Below are positions 1-7,501 of a stretch of 64,000 nt of DNA, piece by piece (positions within the stretch are counted from its first letter, which is position 1; every line of letters begins with the position of its first letter). Under the pieces are notes generated by a model, which worked only from the letters and a program-made list of their open reading frames with translations, had not been told where the DNA came from and did not search any database. Made by a program: the position numbers and the translations under genes. This stretch comes from Olsenella sp. An293 (GTDB lineage: Bacteria > Actinomycetota > Coriobacteriia > Coriobacteriales > Atopobiaceae), in the NCBI RefSeq assembly GCF_002159495.1, contig NZ_NFIT01000001.1, positions 124,001 to 188,000 on the forward strand. The letters are read 5' to 3'.

Positions 1-387
1 CTCACCGTCTTCCAGTCCCTGCCGGTCGACGGCATCGTGATCGTGAGCTCGCCGCAGGACCTCGTGCAGATGGTCGTGGGCAAGGCCGTGAACATGGCCA
101 ACATGATGCAGGTGCCCGTGCTGGGCATCGTGGAGAACATGGCCTACGTCGAGTGCCCGCAGTGCGGCGAGAAGATCTACCCCTTCGGGCCGAGCCGCCT
201 GCAGCAGACCGCCGAGGCCTTCGAGATCGAGGCGCTGGGCCAGCTGCCCATCGACCCCAAGATCGCCGCGGCGTGCGACGCCGGCACCTTCGAGGACGAG
301 CTGCCCGCGGGCACGCTCTCCGAGGCCGTCGACACGGTGGTCCGCACGGCGGAGTTCGTGGACGCGCTGCGCGGCCAGGACGCGTAG
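1..387 (+). CDS. Mrp/NBP35-family P-loop ATPase (C-terminal part, cut by window edge)
   Basis: The reading frame is open from base 1, so the N-terminus with the Walker A motif lies outside the window. The visible part starts LTVFQSLPVDGIVIVSSPQD and continues through the conserved Mrp segment with GIVENMAY, a CPQCG zinc or iron-sulfur-type Cys pair, and a C-terminal QLPIDPKIAAACD stretch. Mrp/NBP35 proteins are cytoplasmic ATPases that carry or deliver Fe-S clusters; that role is taken from the family, not seen here. It ends one base before the next start, so it is probably co-transcribed with the flavoprotein downstream. Confidence 0.9.
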   Translation, partial: LTVFQSLPVDGIVIVSSPQDLVQMVVGKAVNMANMMQVPVLGIVENMAYVECPQCGEKIYPFGPSRLQQTAEAFEIEALGQLPIDPKIAAACDAGTFEDELPAGTLSEAVDTVVRTAEFVDALRGQDA

Positions 388-388
388 C

Positions 389-1612
389 TTGGCGCGCGGG
401 CAGAGAAGGACCTCGAGGTCGCAGGCGCGCGAGGAGGCGCTCGCCGCAGCGGCGGCGGTGCGCGTCCCCGAGCGCTGCGACGTCGCCGTGGTCGGCGGCG
501 GGGCCGCGGGCCTCGCCGCCGCGATCGCGGCCGCCGAGGCCGGGGCGAGCGTGGTGGTTCTGGAGCGCGCGCTCGCGTGCGGGCGCTCCATTCTGGCCAC
601 GGGCAACGGCCGCTGCAACTTCATGAACGCCGCGCTGTGCGGGCCCGCGCCCGCGTGGGAGCGCTACAACGACCCCTCGTTCGTGGCGACGACCTGCGGC
701 CCGCGCTTTGGCGACGACGTGCTCGCGTTCTTCGAGGAGTGCGGGCTCGCCTGGGCCGAGGAGGAGGGCGGGCGGCTCTACCCGCTCTCGCGGCAGGCGT
801 CCTCCGTGCGCGAGGTGCTGCTCTCGCGGGCCCGCCGGGCCGGCGTGGTGCTGGCGCCGGCGCGCGAGGTCGTGGACGTCTCGATGTCTCGCCGTGAGGT
901 TCGCACGTCGCCCCTTTTTGAGCCCGATTCGAGGTCAAAAACGGGACTTATGCGAACCTCGCTCGTCCTGGCGGCGGGCGGCGGCGAGGGGGTCACGAGC
1001 TCGATCGGTCTTGCGCGCGCGCCGTACGAGCCCGTGCTCTGCTCGCTCGCCTGCTCGGCGCCCGCGGGCGTGGCGCTCGAGGGGCTCGACGGGCGCCGCG
1101 CGCACGTGGTCGCGCGTCTGGTCCGGGACGGCGCCGAGGTGGCCCGCGAGACCGGCGAGGTGCTCTTCCGCAGCTACGGGCTCTCGGGCATCGTGGTGTT
1201 TGACCTCTCGCGAGTCGTGCTTCCCGGGGACGTGGTCGCGCTCGACCTCACCGGCGGGCTCGACCGCGAGCTCGCGCGCGGCCTCGGGCGCGCGGCGGGC
1301 AGCTGCGCGGGCGTGCTCGATCCCGTGATTGCGGCAGCCCTTGGGCCTGATGCGCTCGAGAAGGCCTTTGACCTGCGCTTTGTTGTGCAGGGTCCCGCCG
1401 AGCCAGAGCGTGCGCAGGTGACGCGCGGCGGGCTTTTGTGCTCGCAGTTCCGCCCGGAGACGCTCGAGGCGCGCGAGGCGTCGGGCCTATTCGCCTGCGG
1501 CGAGGCGCTGAACGTCGACGGCGCGTGCGGCGGGTACAACCTCGCCTGGGCGTGGAAGAGCGGCCTCGTCGCCGGGCGCGCCGCCGCGGAGTCCGCCGGG
1601 AGCCGCGCCTGA
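389..1612 (+). CDS. BaiN/HI0933-like FAD-dependent oxidoreductase
   Basis: A 407-residue flavoprotein. An N-terminal dinucleotide fold (VAVVGGGAAGLAAAIAAAEA, about residues 32-51) is followed by the family signature ILATGNGRCNF and a C-terminal FACGEALNVDGACGGYNLAW motif, which together identify the BaiN/HI0933 aminoacetone-oxidase-like family. Substrate is unknown. The start is taken as TTG at 389, one base after the Mrp stop; this is the earliest start that keeps the N-terminus upstream of the Rossmann motif. An unusual feature is a 65-bp palindrome lying in frame at residues 170-191, just before the second dinucleotide-binding strand (LVLAAGGG); see the separate repeat entry. The family is soluble and cytoplasmic, and no signal peptide or membrane segment is visible. 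Confidence 0.88.
   Translation: MARGQRRTSRSQAREEALAAAAAVRVPERCDVAVVGGGAAGLAAAIAAAEAGASVVVLERALACGRSILATGNGRCNFMNAALCGPAPAWERYNDPSFVATTCGPRFGDDVLAFFEECGLAWAEEEGGRLYPLSRQASSVREVLLSRARRAGVVLAPAREVVDVSMSRREVRTSPLFEPDSRSKTGLMRTSLVLAAGGGEGVTSSIGLARAPYEPVLCSLACSAPAGVALEGLDGRRAHVVARLVRDGAEVARETGEVLFRSYGLSGIVVFDLSRVVLPGDVVALDLTGGLDRELARGLGRAAGSCAGVLDPVIAAALGPDALEKAFDLRFVVQGPAEPERAQVTRGGLLCSQFRPETLEAREASGLFACGEALNVDGACGGYNLAWAWKSGLVAGRAAAESAGSRA
896..960. repeat. Intragenic palindrome in frame within the BaiN-like gene
   Basis: The outer arms GAGGTTCGCA (896-905) and TGCGAACCTC (951-960) are perfect inverted repeats. Inside them a second pair, around TTTTTGA and TCAAAAA, continues the pairing. The element starts exactly on a codon boundary (codon 170) and is translated as roughly 22 residues in the variable region between two conserved flavoprotein strands. 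Its T/A runs contrast with the surrounding coding sequence. Confidence 0.8.
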
Positions 1613-1622
1613 CGGGACGTGG

Positions 1623-1628
1623 GACAAT
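1623..1628 (+). promoter_or_regulatory. Putative -10 box for the COG2509-like flavoprotein gene
   Basis: GACAAT lies 33 bp upstream of the ATG at 1661 in the short gap after the preceding gene. No convincing -35 hexamer is visible. It follows the window-wide pattern of a lone -10-like hexamer 23-35 bp before a start codon. Confidence 0.3.
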
Positions 1629-1660
1629 AGGCATGACAACCTACGCGTGAAAGGACGCCC

Positions 1661-3325
1661 ATGCTCGAGGTCTCCGGGATCCGCATACCCCTCTCCACGC
1701 TCGACGGCACCGACGCGCGAGAGCTCGCCGCATGCCGCAGGGCCGTCGCGCGCAAGCTGCGCGTGGGCGAGAAGGACCTCGGGTCCGTCGAGCGCAGGCG
1801 CCGCTCGATCGATGCCCGCAAGCGCGGGGACGTGCACCTCACGTTCACGCTGCGCGTCGAGCTCGCGGGCGGACCGGGCGCCGAGCAGGCCCTTCTCGCC
1901 CGCCTCGCCAAGAAGCGGGCAAACAAGAACGTGCGCGTCGTGGACGAGCGCCCCTTCGGCTTCCCGGAGCGCGTCGAGCGTCGCGACGCACCGCGCCCGG
2001 TCGTCGTTGGCGCCGGGTGCGCGGGCCTGTTCTGCGCGCTCTCGCTCGCACGCGCCGGCCTCGAGCCCCTGCTCGTGGAGCGCGGGGACAACGCCGCCCG
2101 CCGCGGCGAGGTCGTGAACAGGCACAACGAGACGGGCGCGCTCGACCCCGAGAGCAACATCCAGTTTGGCGTCGGCGGCGCGGGGACCTTCTCTGACGGC
2201 AAGCTCCAGACGGGCACCAAGAGCCCGGCCCATCGCCTCATCCTCGAGACCTTCGTCGCCGCAGGCGCGCAGCGCGAGATCCTCTGGGACGCCAAGCCCC
2301 ACGTGGGAAGCGACGTGCTGCCGCGCGTGGTGACCGACATCGTGCGGCAGATCGAGGAGGCGGGCGGCGAGGTCCGCTGTCGCTGCCGCATGACCGACCT
2401 CGACGTGAGCGACGGCGCGGTTCGCGGCGTGACCCTTGCGGCCACGCGCGACGACGGAGGCGTCTTCGAGGAGCGCGTGGCCGCGGACTGCGTGGTCCTG
2501 TGCTGCGGGCACTCCGCGCGCGACGTCTTCGAGCTCCTGCGCGAGCGCGGCGTGCCCATGGAGCGCAAGACCTTTGCGATGGGCGTGCGCATCGAGCACC
2601 TGCAGGCACAGATCGACCGCGCGCTCTACGGGGACGCGGCGGGCCACCCCACGCTCGGCGCCGCGCCCTACAGCCTCTCCTGCCACCTGCCCTCCGGGCG
2701 GAGCGCCTTCTCGTTTTGCATGTGCCCCGGCGGCTACGTGGTCTCCGCCGCGAGCGAGCCGGGCGGCGTCTGCACCAACGGCATGAGCCTCTCGGACCGC
2801 GCGGGCCAAAACGCCAACTCGGGGCTGCTCGCCAACGTCTTCCCCGAGGACCTGCCCGGCGACGACGTGCTCGCGGGCGTGGAGCTGCAGCGGAGCTGCG
2901 AGCGGGCGGCCTTCGCGGCGGGCGGCGGCGCGTACGTGGCGCCGGCCCAGCTCGTGGGAGACTTCCTCACCGGCGCGCCCTCGAGCGCCGGCGGGCGCGT
3001 GGCGCCCACCTACCCGCGCGGCGTGGCGTGGGGCGACGTGGCGCTCTGCCTGCCGGACTACGTGACGGAGACGCTGCGCGCGGCGATTCCCGTGCTCGGC
3101 CGCAAGCTCCGCGGCTTTGACGCTGCGGACGCGGTGCTCACGGGCGTGGAGACGCGCTCGAGCTCGCCGGTGCGCGTGACCCGCGGCGACGACGGGCAGA
3201 GCGTGGGTGTCCGCGGCCTCTGGCCCGTGGGCGAGGGCGCGGGCTACGCGGGCGGCATCATGAGCGCCGCCACCGACGGCATCCTCGCCGCCGAGAAGAT
3301 CGTGGCGGCATACGCGCGGCGGTAG
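1661..3325 (+). CDS. COG2509-like FAD-dependent dehydrogenase
   Basis: A 554-residue protein. A small N-terminal alpha/beta domain (residues about 1-105, rich in Arg/Lys) precedes an FAD-binding fold, RPVVVGAGCAGLFCALSLARAG. Then come the family segments VVNRHNETGALDPESNIQFG and GGAGTFSDGKLQTG, and a C-terminal GLWPVGEGAGYAGGIMSAATDG that closes the FAD site. This architecture matches uncharacterised FAD-dependent dehydrogenases of the COG2509 type; the substrate is not known. The ATG at 1661 follows an AAAGGA ribosome site. The stop codon abuts the left arm of a long hairpin at 3324-3404 that probably ends the transcript. Confidence 0.88.
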   Translation: MLEVSGIRIPLSTLDGTDARELAACRRAVARKLRVGEKDLGSVERRRRSIDARKRGDVHLTFTLRVELAGGPGAEQALLARLAKKRANKNVRVVDERPFGFPERVERRDAPRPVVVGAGCAGLFCALSLARAGLEPLLVERGDNAARRGEVVNRHNETGALDPESNIQFGVGGAGTFSDGKLQTGTKSPAHRLILETFVAAGAQREILWDAKPHVGSDVLPRVVTDIVRQIEEAGGEVRCRCRMTDLDVSDGAVRGVTLAATRDDGGVFEERVAADCVVLCCGHSARDVFELLRERGVPMERKTFAMGVRIEHLQAQIDRALYGDAAGHPTLGAAPYSLSCHLPSGRSAFSFCMCPGGYVVSAASEPGGVCTNGMSLSDRAGQNANSGLLANVFPEDLPGDDVLAGVELQRSCERAAFAAGGGAYVAPAQLVGDFLTGAPSSAGGRVAPTYPRGVAWGDVALCLPDYVTETLRAAIPVLGRKLRGFDAADAVLTGVETRSSSPVRVTRGDDGQSVGVRGLWPVGEGAGYAGGIMSAATDGILAAEKIVAAYARR

Positions 3326-3404
3326 GCCCGCTGGCCCGGGGGTTCTTCTCGCCGCTCACTGCTGCACAGAAATCGCGCGAGAAGAGCCCCGGGCCAGCGG
3401 GCCT
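3324..3404. repeat. Loop-conserved hairpin J, convergent intergenic
   Basis: Perfect 18-bp arms AGGCCCGCTGGCCCGGGG (3324-3341) and CCCCGGGCCAGCGGGCCT (3387-3404) are followed inward by a second pair, TTCTTCTCGC and GCGAGAAGA. The loop holds CGCTCA ... ACAGAAATCGCG, related to the CGCTCAGACAG ... GAACTCGCG loop of the hairpins at 11.2, 11.3 and 15.5 kb. It lies between two convergent genes and could act as a bidirectional terminator, although no T-run follows either arm. Confidence 0.8.
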
Positions 3405-3497
3405 CGCGTAACGGACGGGCCGCCACGGTCTTCTCGAGAGGGGCGTGTCCTTCGGGGGCGGCTTACTCTCTATGTGAAATGGGACAGTTGCTCATAT

Positions 3498-3782
3498 TTA
3501 GCGTTCGCCGAGGAACTCGAGCAGACGGTCGAGCTCCTTGTCCTGGTTCATGCCCGTGAGGAAGGCGACGCCGCTCACGGTGGGGACGTCGTAGTCGCGC
3601 TCGGGCCTCACCACGGGGACGAAGGCCGCGGCGCCCTCGAGGGCATCGTCGACGTGAGCCACGTCAACGGCCACGACCTCGGCCTCGGCGCCCCTCTCGG
3701 AGAGCAGCCTGCGCAGCCTGGCGGCGACCATCTCGGACGTCGCCACGCCGGATCCGCACGCCACCACGATCTTTGCCGCCAT
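3498..3782 (-). CDS. Orphan PTS EIIB-like protein (galactitol/GatB type)
   Basis: A 94-residue protein beginning MAAKIVVACGSGVATSEMVA, the classic EIIB P-loop with the phosphorylatable Cys at position 9 of a VACGxGVATS motif, as in galactitol EIIB. The rest fits a small Rossmann-like EIIB domain. The start at 3782 is chosen because a strong GAGGAGGG ribosome site lies directly upstream and the phospho-loop begins at once; the frame stays open further upstream but overlaps the preceding gene without homology. No EIIA or EIIC gene is adjacent. It starts one base after the stop of the Mbeg1-like hydrolase, implying translational coupling. It may serve a distant permease or act as a regulatory phospho-carrier. 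Confidence 0.82.
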   Translation of the reverse strand: MAAKIVVACGSGVATSEMVAARLRRLLSERGAEAEVVAVDVAHVDDALEGAAAFVPVVRPERDYDVPTVSGVAFLTGMNQDKELDRLLEFLGER

Positions 3783-3783
3783 C

Positions 3784-4980
3784 TCAGCCCTCCTCTGTCC
3801 GGTCAGTGCCCTGCCCACCCATTTTACCCGGCAGAAGCTCCGCCAGGCCGGGGAACTGGGGCAGCTCGAAGTCGGGCATCTGGGGCAGCTCGAAGTCGGG
3901 GACAAACGCCTGGGCGAGAAGGGCGAGCGCCCGCGTGATGTGACCGCGCCGCTCGGGCTCGAGCTCGCCGAGGCGCCTGAGCATCGCCGGCACCGACGCC
4001 TGCCAGTTGCCGCTGAGCTCGGCGAAGGTGTCCTCGCCCGCCGCGTCGAGCACCGAGAAGAGCGCCTCCACGAAGCCCTCGCGCTCCGCGCGCGTCATGC
4101 TGGCGATCCACTCGTTGAGGCCCTTGTCGACGAAGCTCGCCCCGCGGCCGAGTCCCTCCTGGCGCACGAAGTCCGTCCCCTCCACGACCCAGGAGAAGGG
4201 GTCGTGCTGGGTGAGGCCCATCGTGGAGGAGTCGACGACGGCATAGTCCTCCTGGCGCTCGAAGAGCATGCCGATGACCGAGGAGCGCGGTACCGTCTTT
4301 GACACCAGGGCTGAGCGCTCCTGCCAGAGCTCGTCGGCGAGCGCCTCCTCGGTAAAGCCCGGCCCGTCGTGCGAGAAGGCCCGGCCGACGCGCGCGGCGA
4401 CCCCCGCCGAGCAGCGCGCCAGGGCGCAGACGGCGAGGTTTCCGCCCTTGGAGTGCCCGCCCAGGTAGAGGGGCCCCTCGATCGTGGGCGCCACGCGCTC
4501 GAGATAGTCGATCGCGGCGTACTGGGAAGGCACGCCGGTCTCGAAGGCCATGTTGAAGTCTTCCTTCCAGCCCACGAGGGTGTTGTCCGTCCCGCGAAAC
4601 GACACGTACGCCCCGCCGCCCGGCAGGCGCAGCACGCAGGCCGAGAACTGCTTCTCGGCTGCCTCGTCGAAGTCGTCTACGTAGTCGCTCACGCGAAGGT
4701 CGCGAAAGCGCGGGCTCGCCGCCACGAGTGCGAGCAGCCGCGCGAGCCCCTCGGGGTTCCAGAGCCCCCGCGTCATGGCCTCGACCCACTCGGCGCGGAA
4801 GAGCTCCCGCACGGGCGAGCCCTCGCGCGACCGCACGGCGTCGCCCTGATAGCGGAAGTACGACAGACACGCCAGAACGAGGCTGTCCACGTCGGCGAGC
4901 GGCCGCTCGTCAAAGGTGTCGAAGGCGCGGGAGAGGTACCCGAAGAGGCTCTTCTCGGACGGGTCGAACAGTTGCGACAT
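3784..4980 (-). CDS. Mbeg1-like (DUF2974) alpha/beta-hydrolase fold protein
   Basis: A 398-residue protein with a lipase-like nucleophile elbow, LYLGGHSKGGNLAVCAL (GHSKG, Ser near residue 176), after a YVSFRGTDNTLVGWKEDFNM segment typical of DUF2974/Mbeg1-like hydrolases. An acidic N-terminal region and a C-terminal repeat (FELPQMPDFELPQFPGL) are also visible. Other family members are described as putative lipases or esterases, but their substrates are unknown. No signal peptide is visible, so it is probably cytoplasmic. It is the first gene of a two-gene unit with the EIIB-like protein and follows uvrB by 9 bases, so all three may be read from the uvrB promoter. Confidence 0.82.
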   Translation of the reverse strand: MSQLFDPSEKSLFGYLSRAFDTFDERPLADVDSLVLACLSYFRYQGDAVRSREGSPVRELFRAEWVEAMTRGLWNPEGLARLLALVAASPRFRDLRVSDYVDDFDEAAEKQFSACVLRLPGGGAYVSFRGTDNTLVGWKEDFNMAFETGVPSQYAAIDYLERVAPTIEGPLYLGGHSKGGNLAVCALARCSAGVAARVGRAFSHDGPGFTEEALADELWQERSALVSKTVPRSSVIGMLFERQEDYAVVDSSTMGLTQHDPFSWVVEGTDFVRQEGLGRGASFVDKGLNEWIASMTRAEREGFVEALFSVLDAAGEDTFAELSGNWQASVPAMLRRLGELEPERRGHITRALALLAQAFVPDFELPQMPDFELPQFPGLAELLPGKMGGQGTDRTEEG

Positions 4981-4989
4981 GGCAGACCC

Positions 4990-7218
4990 CTACTTCTTGT
5001 GCGGGCGGTAGCGGCGACGGGTGGCGTGGGCCGAGCCCTTGCGCGCTCCGGACTTGAGCCGGGCGATGACGGCGTCGGCGGAGCTGCCCTCCGCGCGCGT
5101 GCGGATGGCGACGATCTGGTCGCGGATGCGGGCGGCCGTCTCGAAGTCCATGGCCTCCGAGGCCACTGCCATCTCCTCCTCCAGGGCGTCGAGGACGTCG
5201 GCGAGCTCGGACTCCGAGAGCCCCGCGAGCTCCTCCGCGAGCGCGTCGGACGTGGCCTCGACGTCGGCCGTCGGCGACGCCTCCCCCGCGAGCGTCTCGA
5301 AGGCGCCGTGGCTGCCGGTGCCGTGACGGTCGCGCGTCTTGCCCTCGAGCGTGGCCTCGGCCTCCGAGATGAACGACGAGACGTCCGTGATCGACTTCTT
5401 GACGGTGCGCGGCACGATGCCGTGCTCGGCGTTGAACGCCTCCTGGATCTGCCGGCGCCGCGCCGTCTCGCCGATGGCCTCGCGCATGGAGTCCGTGATG
5501 GCGTCCGCGTACATGATGACCTCGCCCTGAGCGTTTCTCGCCGCGCGGCCCATGGTCTGGATCAGCGAGCGCCGGTTGCGCAGGAACCCCTCCTTGTCCG
5601 CGTCAAGGATGGCGACCAGCGAGACCTCCGGTATGTCGAGGCCCTCGCGCAAAAGGTTGATGCCCACAAGCACGTCGATCTTGCCCACGCGCAGGTCGCG
5701 GATGATGTCCACGCGATCGAGCGTGGCGGTGTCGGAGTGCATGTAGTTCACCCGCACGCCCTCGTCGAGCAGGTGGTCGGTGAGGTCCTCGGCCATGCGC
5801 TTGGTGAGCGTGGTCACGAGCACGCGCTCCTTGCGCGCCACACGGTCCTTGATCTCGGCGATGAGGTCGTCGATCTGGCCGCGCACGGGGCGCACGTCCA
5901 CCTTGGGGTCGAGCAGGCCCGTGGGACGGATGATCTGCTCGACCTCCTGCTGGGTGACCGACTCCTCGTAGTCTCCGGGCGTGGCCGAGACGTAGATGAA
6001 CTGCGGAACGCGCTCCTCGAACTCATCGAAGCGCAGCGGCCGGTTGTCCAGCGCCGAGGGCAGGCGGAAGCCATGGTCCACGAGCGTGACCTTGCGCGAG
6101 CGGTCCCCCTCGTACATGCCGCGGATCTGAGGCACGGTGACGTGGGACTCGTCGATGATGCAGAGCATGTCCTTGGGGAAGTAGTCGATGAGCGTGTAGG
6201 GCGGCTCGCCGGCCTTGCGGCCGTCCAGGTGGCGCGAGTAGTTCTCGATGCCGTTGCAGTAGCCCATGGTCTCGAGCATCTCGAGGTCATAGCTCGTGCG
6301 CTGCGCGAGGCGCTGGGCCTCGAGGAGCATGTCGGCGGCCTTGAGCTCCGCCACGCGGGCCTCGAGCTCCTCGCTTATGGTCTCGAGGGCGTGGGTGACC
6401 TTGGGGTGCTCGGTCACGTAGTGGGACGCCGGCCAGATGGGGATGGCGTCGAACTCGCGCACGATCTCGCCCGAGAGATTGTCCACCTCGGCGATGAGCT
6501 CCACCTCGTCGCCGAAAAAAGAGATCCTGAGCGGGTTTTCCGCGTAGGGCGGGAAGACGTCCACGGTGTCCCCCCGCACGCGGAACGTGCCGCGCGAGAG
6601 GTCGTAGTCGTTGCGGTCGTACTGGATGTCGATGAGGCTGTGGATGAGCTCGTCGCGCTCGAGCGGCTCGTCCTTGCTCACGTTGGGCGCGAGGCCCGCG
6701 TAGTCCTCCGGGCTGCCGATGCCGTAGATGCAGGAGACCGACGCCACCACGATGACGTCGCGCCTCGAGAGCAGGCTCGAGGTGGCCTGGTGGCGCAGCT
6801 TCTCCACCTCCTCGTTGATGGAGGCGTCCTTCTCGATGTAGGTGTCCGTCTGGGGGACGTAGGCCTCGGGCTGGTAGTAGTCGTAGTAGCTGACGAAGTA
6901 GACCACGGCGTTGTTGGGGAAGAGCTCGCGCATCTCGCTCGCCACCTGGGCGGCGAGCGTCTTGTTGGGCTCCATGATGAGGGTGGGCCGACCAAGCTTC
7001 TCGATGGTCTTGGCCATGGTGAAGGTCTTGCCCGAGCCGGTGACGCCCAGCAGCGTCTGGTAGCGGAGCCCCCGCTCCACGCCGTCGGCCAGCTTCTCGA
7101 TTGCCTGGGGCTGGTCGCCCGCAGGCTCATAGGGGGAGACCACCTTGAGCGGCTCCCCGCCCGACTCGCGCCCAAAGCGCACGAGCTCGCCGCCAAAGCG
7201 CTCGTTCTTCTCTGCCAT
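4990..7218 (-). CDS. uvrB: Excinuclease ABC subunit B
   Basis: A 742-residue UvrB, the damage-verification helicase of nucleotide excision repair. Visible motifs are the N-terminal [15 protein letters not shown], Walker [14 protein letters not shown] (about residues 58-70), the Tyr-rich beta-hairpin [19 protein letters not shown], the helicase II motif DESHVTVPQ, the QTMGRAARN motif VI and a C-terminal UVR domain (about 655-695) that contacts UvrC. The start at 7218 has a good GAGGGGG ribosome site and gives the standard MAEKNERF-like N-terminus; a longer frame upstream runs into the intergenic palindrome and is not used. uvrA and uvrC are not in this window. Confidence 0.97.
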   Translation of the reverse strand: MAEKNERFGGELVRFGRESGGEPLKVVSPYEPAGDQPQAIEKLADGVERGLRYQTLLGVTGSGKTFTMAKTIEKLGRPTLIMEPNKTLAAQVASEMRELFPNNAVVYFVSYYDYYQPEAYVPQTDTYIEKDASINEEVEKLRHQATSSLLSRRDVIVVASVSCIYGIGSPEDYAGLAPNVSKDEPLERDELIHSLIDIQYDRNDYDLSRGTFRVRGDTVDVFPPYAENPLRISFFGDEVELIAEVDNLSGEIVREFDAIPIWPASHYVTEHPKVTHALETISEELEARVAELKAADMLLEAQRLAQRTSYDLEMLETMGYCNGIENYSRHLDGRKAGEPPYTLIDYFPKDMLCIIDESHVTVPQIRGMYEGDRSRKVTLVDHGFRLPSALDNRPLRFDEFEERVPQFIYVSATPGDYEESVTQQEVEQIIRPTGLLDPKVDVRPVRGQIDDLIAEIKDRVARKERVLVTTLTKRMAEDLTDHLLDEGVRVNYMHSDTATLDRVDIIRDLRVGKIDVLVGINLLREGLDIPEVSLVAILDADKEGFLRNRRSLIQTMGRAARNAQGEVIMYADAITDSMREAIGETARRRQIQEAFNAEHGIVPRTVKKSITDVSSFISEAEATLEGKTRDRHGTGSHGAFETLAGEASPTADVEATSDALAEELAGLSESELADVLDALEEEMAVASEAMDFETAARIRDQIVAIRTRAEGSSADAVIARLKSGARKGSAHATRRRYRPHKK

Positions 7219-7328
7219 CCAAGCCCCCTCTCTCGCGTGGTGATAGTGTACCCCAACCGCCGGACATAGTACAAGTGTTCTGTTTCTGCGCGACGTTCTT
7301 CTCGCCCGTCCCCCGCGCACAGCGTCGC

Positions 7329-7394
7329 CGAGTAAGAGTTATATGCGTAAAGCGGCCCCTTTTGAGGGGGTTTCTCGCAAGAAACTCTTACTCG
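7329..7394. repeat. Intergenic palindrome K between uvrB and the TPR gene
   Basis: Perfect 12-bp arms CGAGTAAGAGTT (7329-7340) and AACTCTTACTCG (7383-7394) enclose an A/T-richer loop with its own small CCCCTTTTGAGGGG hairpin. It lies in the divergent gap between uvrB and the membrane TPR gene, so it is not a simple terminator. Further right, CGGGCG-AGAAGAA-CGCCCG (7443-7461) forms another short hairpin just before the -10 box of the TPR gene. Confidence 0.7.
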
Positions 7395-7473
7395 ACGGAA
7401 AGCCGGCGGAGGCACCGACCGGAAAGGCGGTACGAGAAGAACGGGCGAGAAGAACGCCCGCGCCGGCGCCGGG

Positions 7474-7479
7474 TAGAAT
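7474..7479 (+). promoter_or_regulatory. Putative -10 box of the TPR membrane protein gene
   Basis: TAGAAT, 23 bp upstream of the ATG at 7502, in a GC-rich setting. No -35 hexamer is obvious; the position usually occupied by -35 is filled by the small hairpin at 7443-7461. Confidence 0.5.
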
Positions 7480-7501
7480 GGACTGCGACGAGAGGAGGCA
7501 C

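Noticed and set aside
3783-3905. N-terminal extension of the EIIB-like protein
   Set aside because: The extra 41 residues overlap the preceding gene, are Pro/Ser/Cys-rich without homology, and the strong GAGGAGGG site supports the start at 3782.
4369-7269. 966-codon open frame antisense to uvrB
   Set aside because: Long antisense frames are expected in G+C-rich coding DNA. It has no ribosome site, a low-complexity Val/Leu/Arg/His composition, and uvrB on the other strand is certain.
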